Source of the DNA: Comamonadaceae bacterium
Lineage (GTDB): Bacteria; Pseudomonadota; Gammaproteobacteria; Burkholderiales; Burkholderiaceae_C
Reading direction: 5' to 3'
Assembly (NCBI GenBank): GCA_947457975.1
Contig: CANGYC010000159.1
Coordinates: forward strand, 1-5,794
Length of the DNA: 5,794 nt
Of the stretch, positions 5,139 to 5,794 are shown piece after piece. The notes below the pieces were generated by a model. That model did not search any database. It worked only from the letters and a program-made list of their open reading frames with translations, and had not been told where the DNA came from. The translations under genes were made by a program, and so were the position numbers. Within the stretch, counting starts at the first letter, position 1, and the number at the start of each line of letters is the position of its first letter.

Positions 5139-5794
5139 ATGGCACGTGTTCACTTTCTGGGGGTGGGCAAGATGGGCCTGCCCATGGCCCTGCATCTTCT
5201 GAAGGCCGGCCATGCGGTGGGGGTTGCTGACCCCAGCGCCGAGCGGCTCGCACTGGCGCAGGCCGCGGGCCTGACTCTGGCGCCGGCTTCAGCGATGCCA
5301 GAGGCCGACGTCGTTTTCTCCTCTCTGCCCAACGATGCCGCCTTGCTGGCCGTGGGCCAGCAGGTGGCTGGCCAGGCTCGCCCTGGCGCGCTGTATGTGG
5401 ACACCAGCACCGTCTCACTCGCCGCTTCTGCGCGCGTGGCCGAACTGTGCGCGGCCAGGGGCGTGCAGTACTTGCGCACCACCGTCTCGGGCAACAACAA
5501 GATGGCCGAGGCGGCCCAGCTCACCGTCATGGCCTCGGGCCCGCGCGCGGCCTACGATCTCGCGCTGCCTCTTATCAGCACCTGGGGCCCGAACCGCTTT
5601 TACCTGGGTGAGGCCGAGCAGGCCCGGCTGATGAAGCTGGTGGTGAACCTGCTGATCGCGCAGACCAGCGCCATGCTCGCCGAAGGCCTGACCTTGGGCC
5701 GCAAGGGCGGGCTGGACTGGCAGGACATGTGGCAGGTGTTGGGTGCAAGTGCCGTGGGTTCGCCCATCCTCAAGGCCAAGTCGGTGCAGCTGTC
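5139..5794 (+). CDS. NAD-dependent oxidoreductase, 3-hydroxyisobutyrate dehydrogenase-like (partial, 3' end cut)
   Basis: The reading frame is open from the ATG to the window edge: 218 codons plus two bases, about 70% of the usual family length of about 290-300. It is a second beta-hydroxyacid dehydrogenase. The Rossmann motif is G8-V-G10-K-M-G13. The second strand ends at D31 (VADPS), an acidic residue typical of NAD rather than NADP use. D88, the substrate loop V116-S117-G118-N119, and the catalytic K166 with N170 follow. The helical C-terminal domain has begun when the sequence ends. GAGG at 5130-5133, overlapping the previous stop codon, is 5 nt from the ATG, so translation is probably coupled to the AhpD-like gene. 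It resembles the dehydrogenase at 162-1085 across the substrate loop (VSGN, K, ASGP, A-YD) but diverges elsewhere, so it is an old paralog and not a recent duplicate. Substrate unknown. Confidence 0.93.
   Translation, partial: MARVHFLGVGKMGLPMALHLLKAGHAVGVADPSAERLALAQAAGLTLAPASAMPEADVVFSSLPNDAALLAVGQQVAGQARPGALYVDTSTVSLAASARVAELCAARGVQYLRTTVSGNNKMAEAAQLTVMASGPRAAYDLALPLISTWGPNRFYLGEAEQARLMKLVVNLLIAQTSAMLAEGLTLGRKGGLDWQDMWQVLGASAVGSPILKAKSVQL

Noticed and set aside
162..5794. The two dehydrogenase genes as flanking direct repeats of a recent duplication or mobile unit
   Set aside because: They share family motifs but differ in most other residues and in cofactor signature, and I see no long DNA identity or transposase.

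Overview
This is a GC-rich window with all genes on the plus strand. It looks like a chromosomal catabolic locus from a betaproteobacterium, probably a member of the Comamonadaceae or a related Burkholderiales family. The main pointers are a Bug/TctC-type periplasmic binding protein (a family greatly expanded in that group), the strong G/C bias at third codon positions and the mix of oxidoreductase and hydrolase families. The taxonomic guess is inference; nothing here is a species marker. I see no tRNA, rRNA, insertion sequence, CRISPR array or phage gene.

Layout. Positions 1-161 hold no supported gene: a GC-rich run ending in five T's, an AT-rich dyad and a short perfect palindrome lead up to the first gene. 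Next come an NADPH-type beta-hydroxyacid dehydrogenase (162-1085) and, 4 nt later, an ATZ/TRZ-like metal-dependent amidohydrolase (1090-2445). A 155-nt spacer with an inverted repeat follows. The second block holds an exported Bug/TctC solute-binding protein (2601-3551), a 54-nt spacer with a possible stem-loop, an NMT1/THI5-like periplasmic-binding-fold protein with no signal peptide (3606-4517), an AhpD/carboxymuconolactone-decarboxylase-like protein (4532-5131) and a second beta-hydroxyacid dehydrogenase (from 5139) that runs off the right edge.

How the genes may work together (inference). The genes are tightly spaced and co-directional, probably two transcription units: dehydrogenase-amidohydrolase, and Bug-NMT1-AhpD-dehydrogenase. 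The content suggests uptake and breakdown of a small organic compound. The Bug protein would capture it in the periplasm, the amidohydrolase would cleave or deaminate a C-N bond, and the two dehydrogenases would oxidise or reduce hydroxy-acid or semialdehyde intermediates. The AhpD-like protein would do an unknown thiol-based or decarboxylation-like step. No substrate can be named from sequence alone. No membrane components for either binding-protein type lie in the window.

The most notable points are altered catalytic residues in conserved families: no HxxE glutamate in the amidohydrolase, Arg at the AhpD histidine position, and an SGN motif in both dehydrogenases where SGG is usual. Two others are the leaderless binding-protein fold and the contrasting cofactor signatures of the two dehydrogenases.
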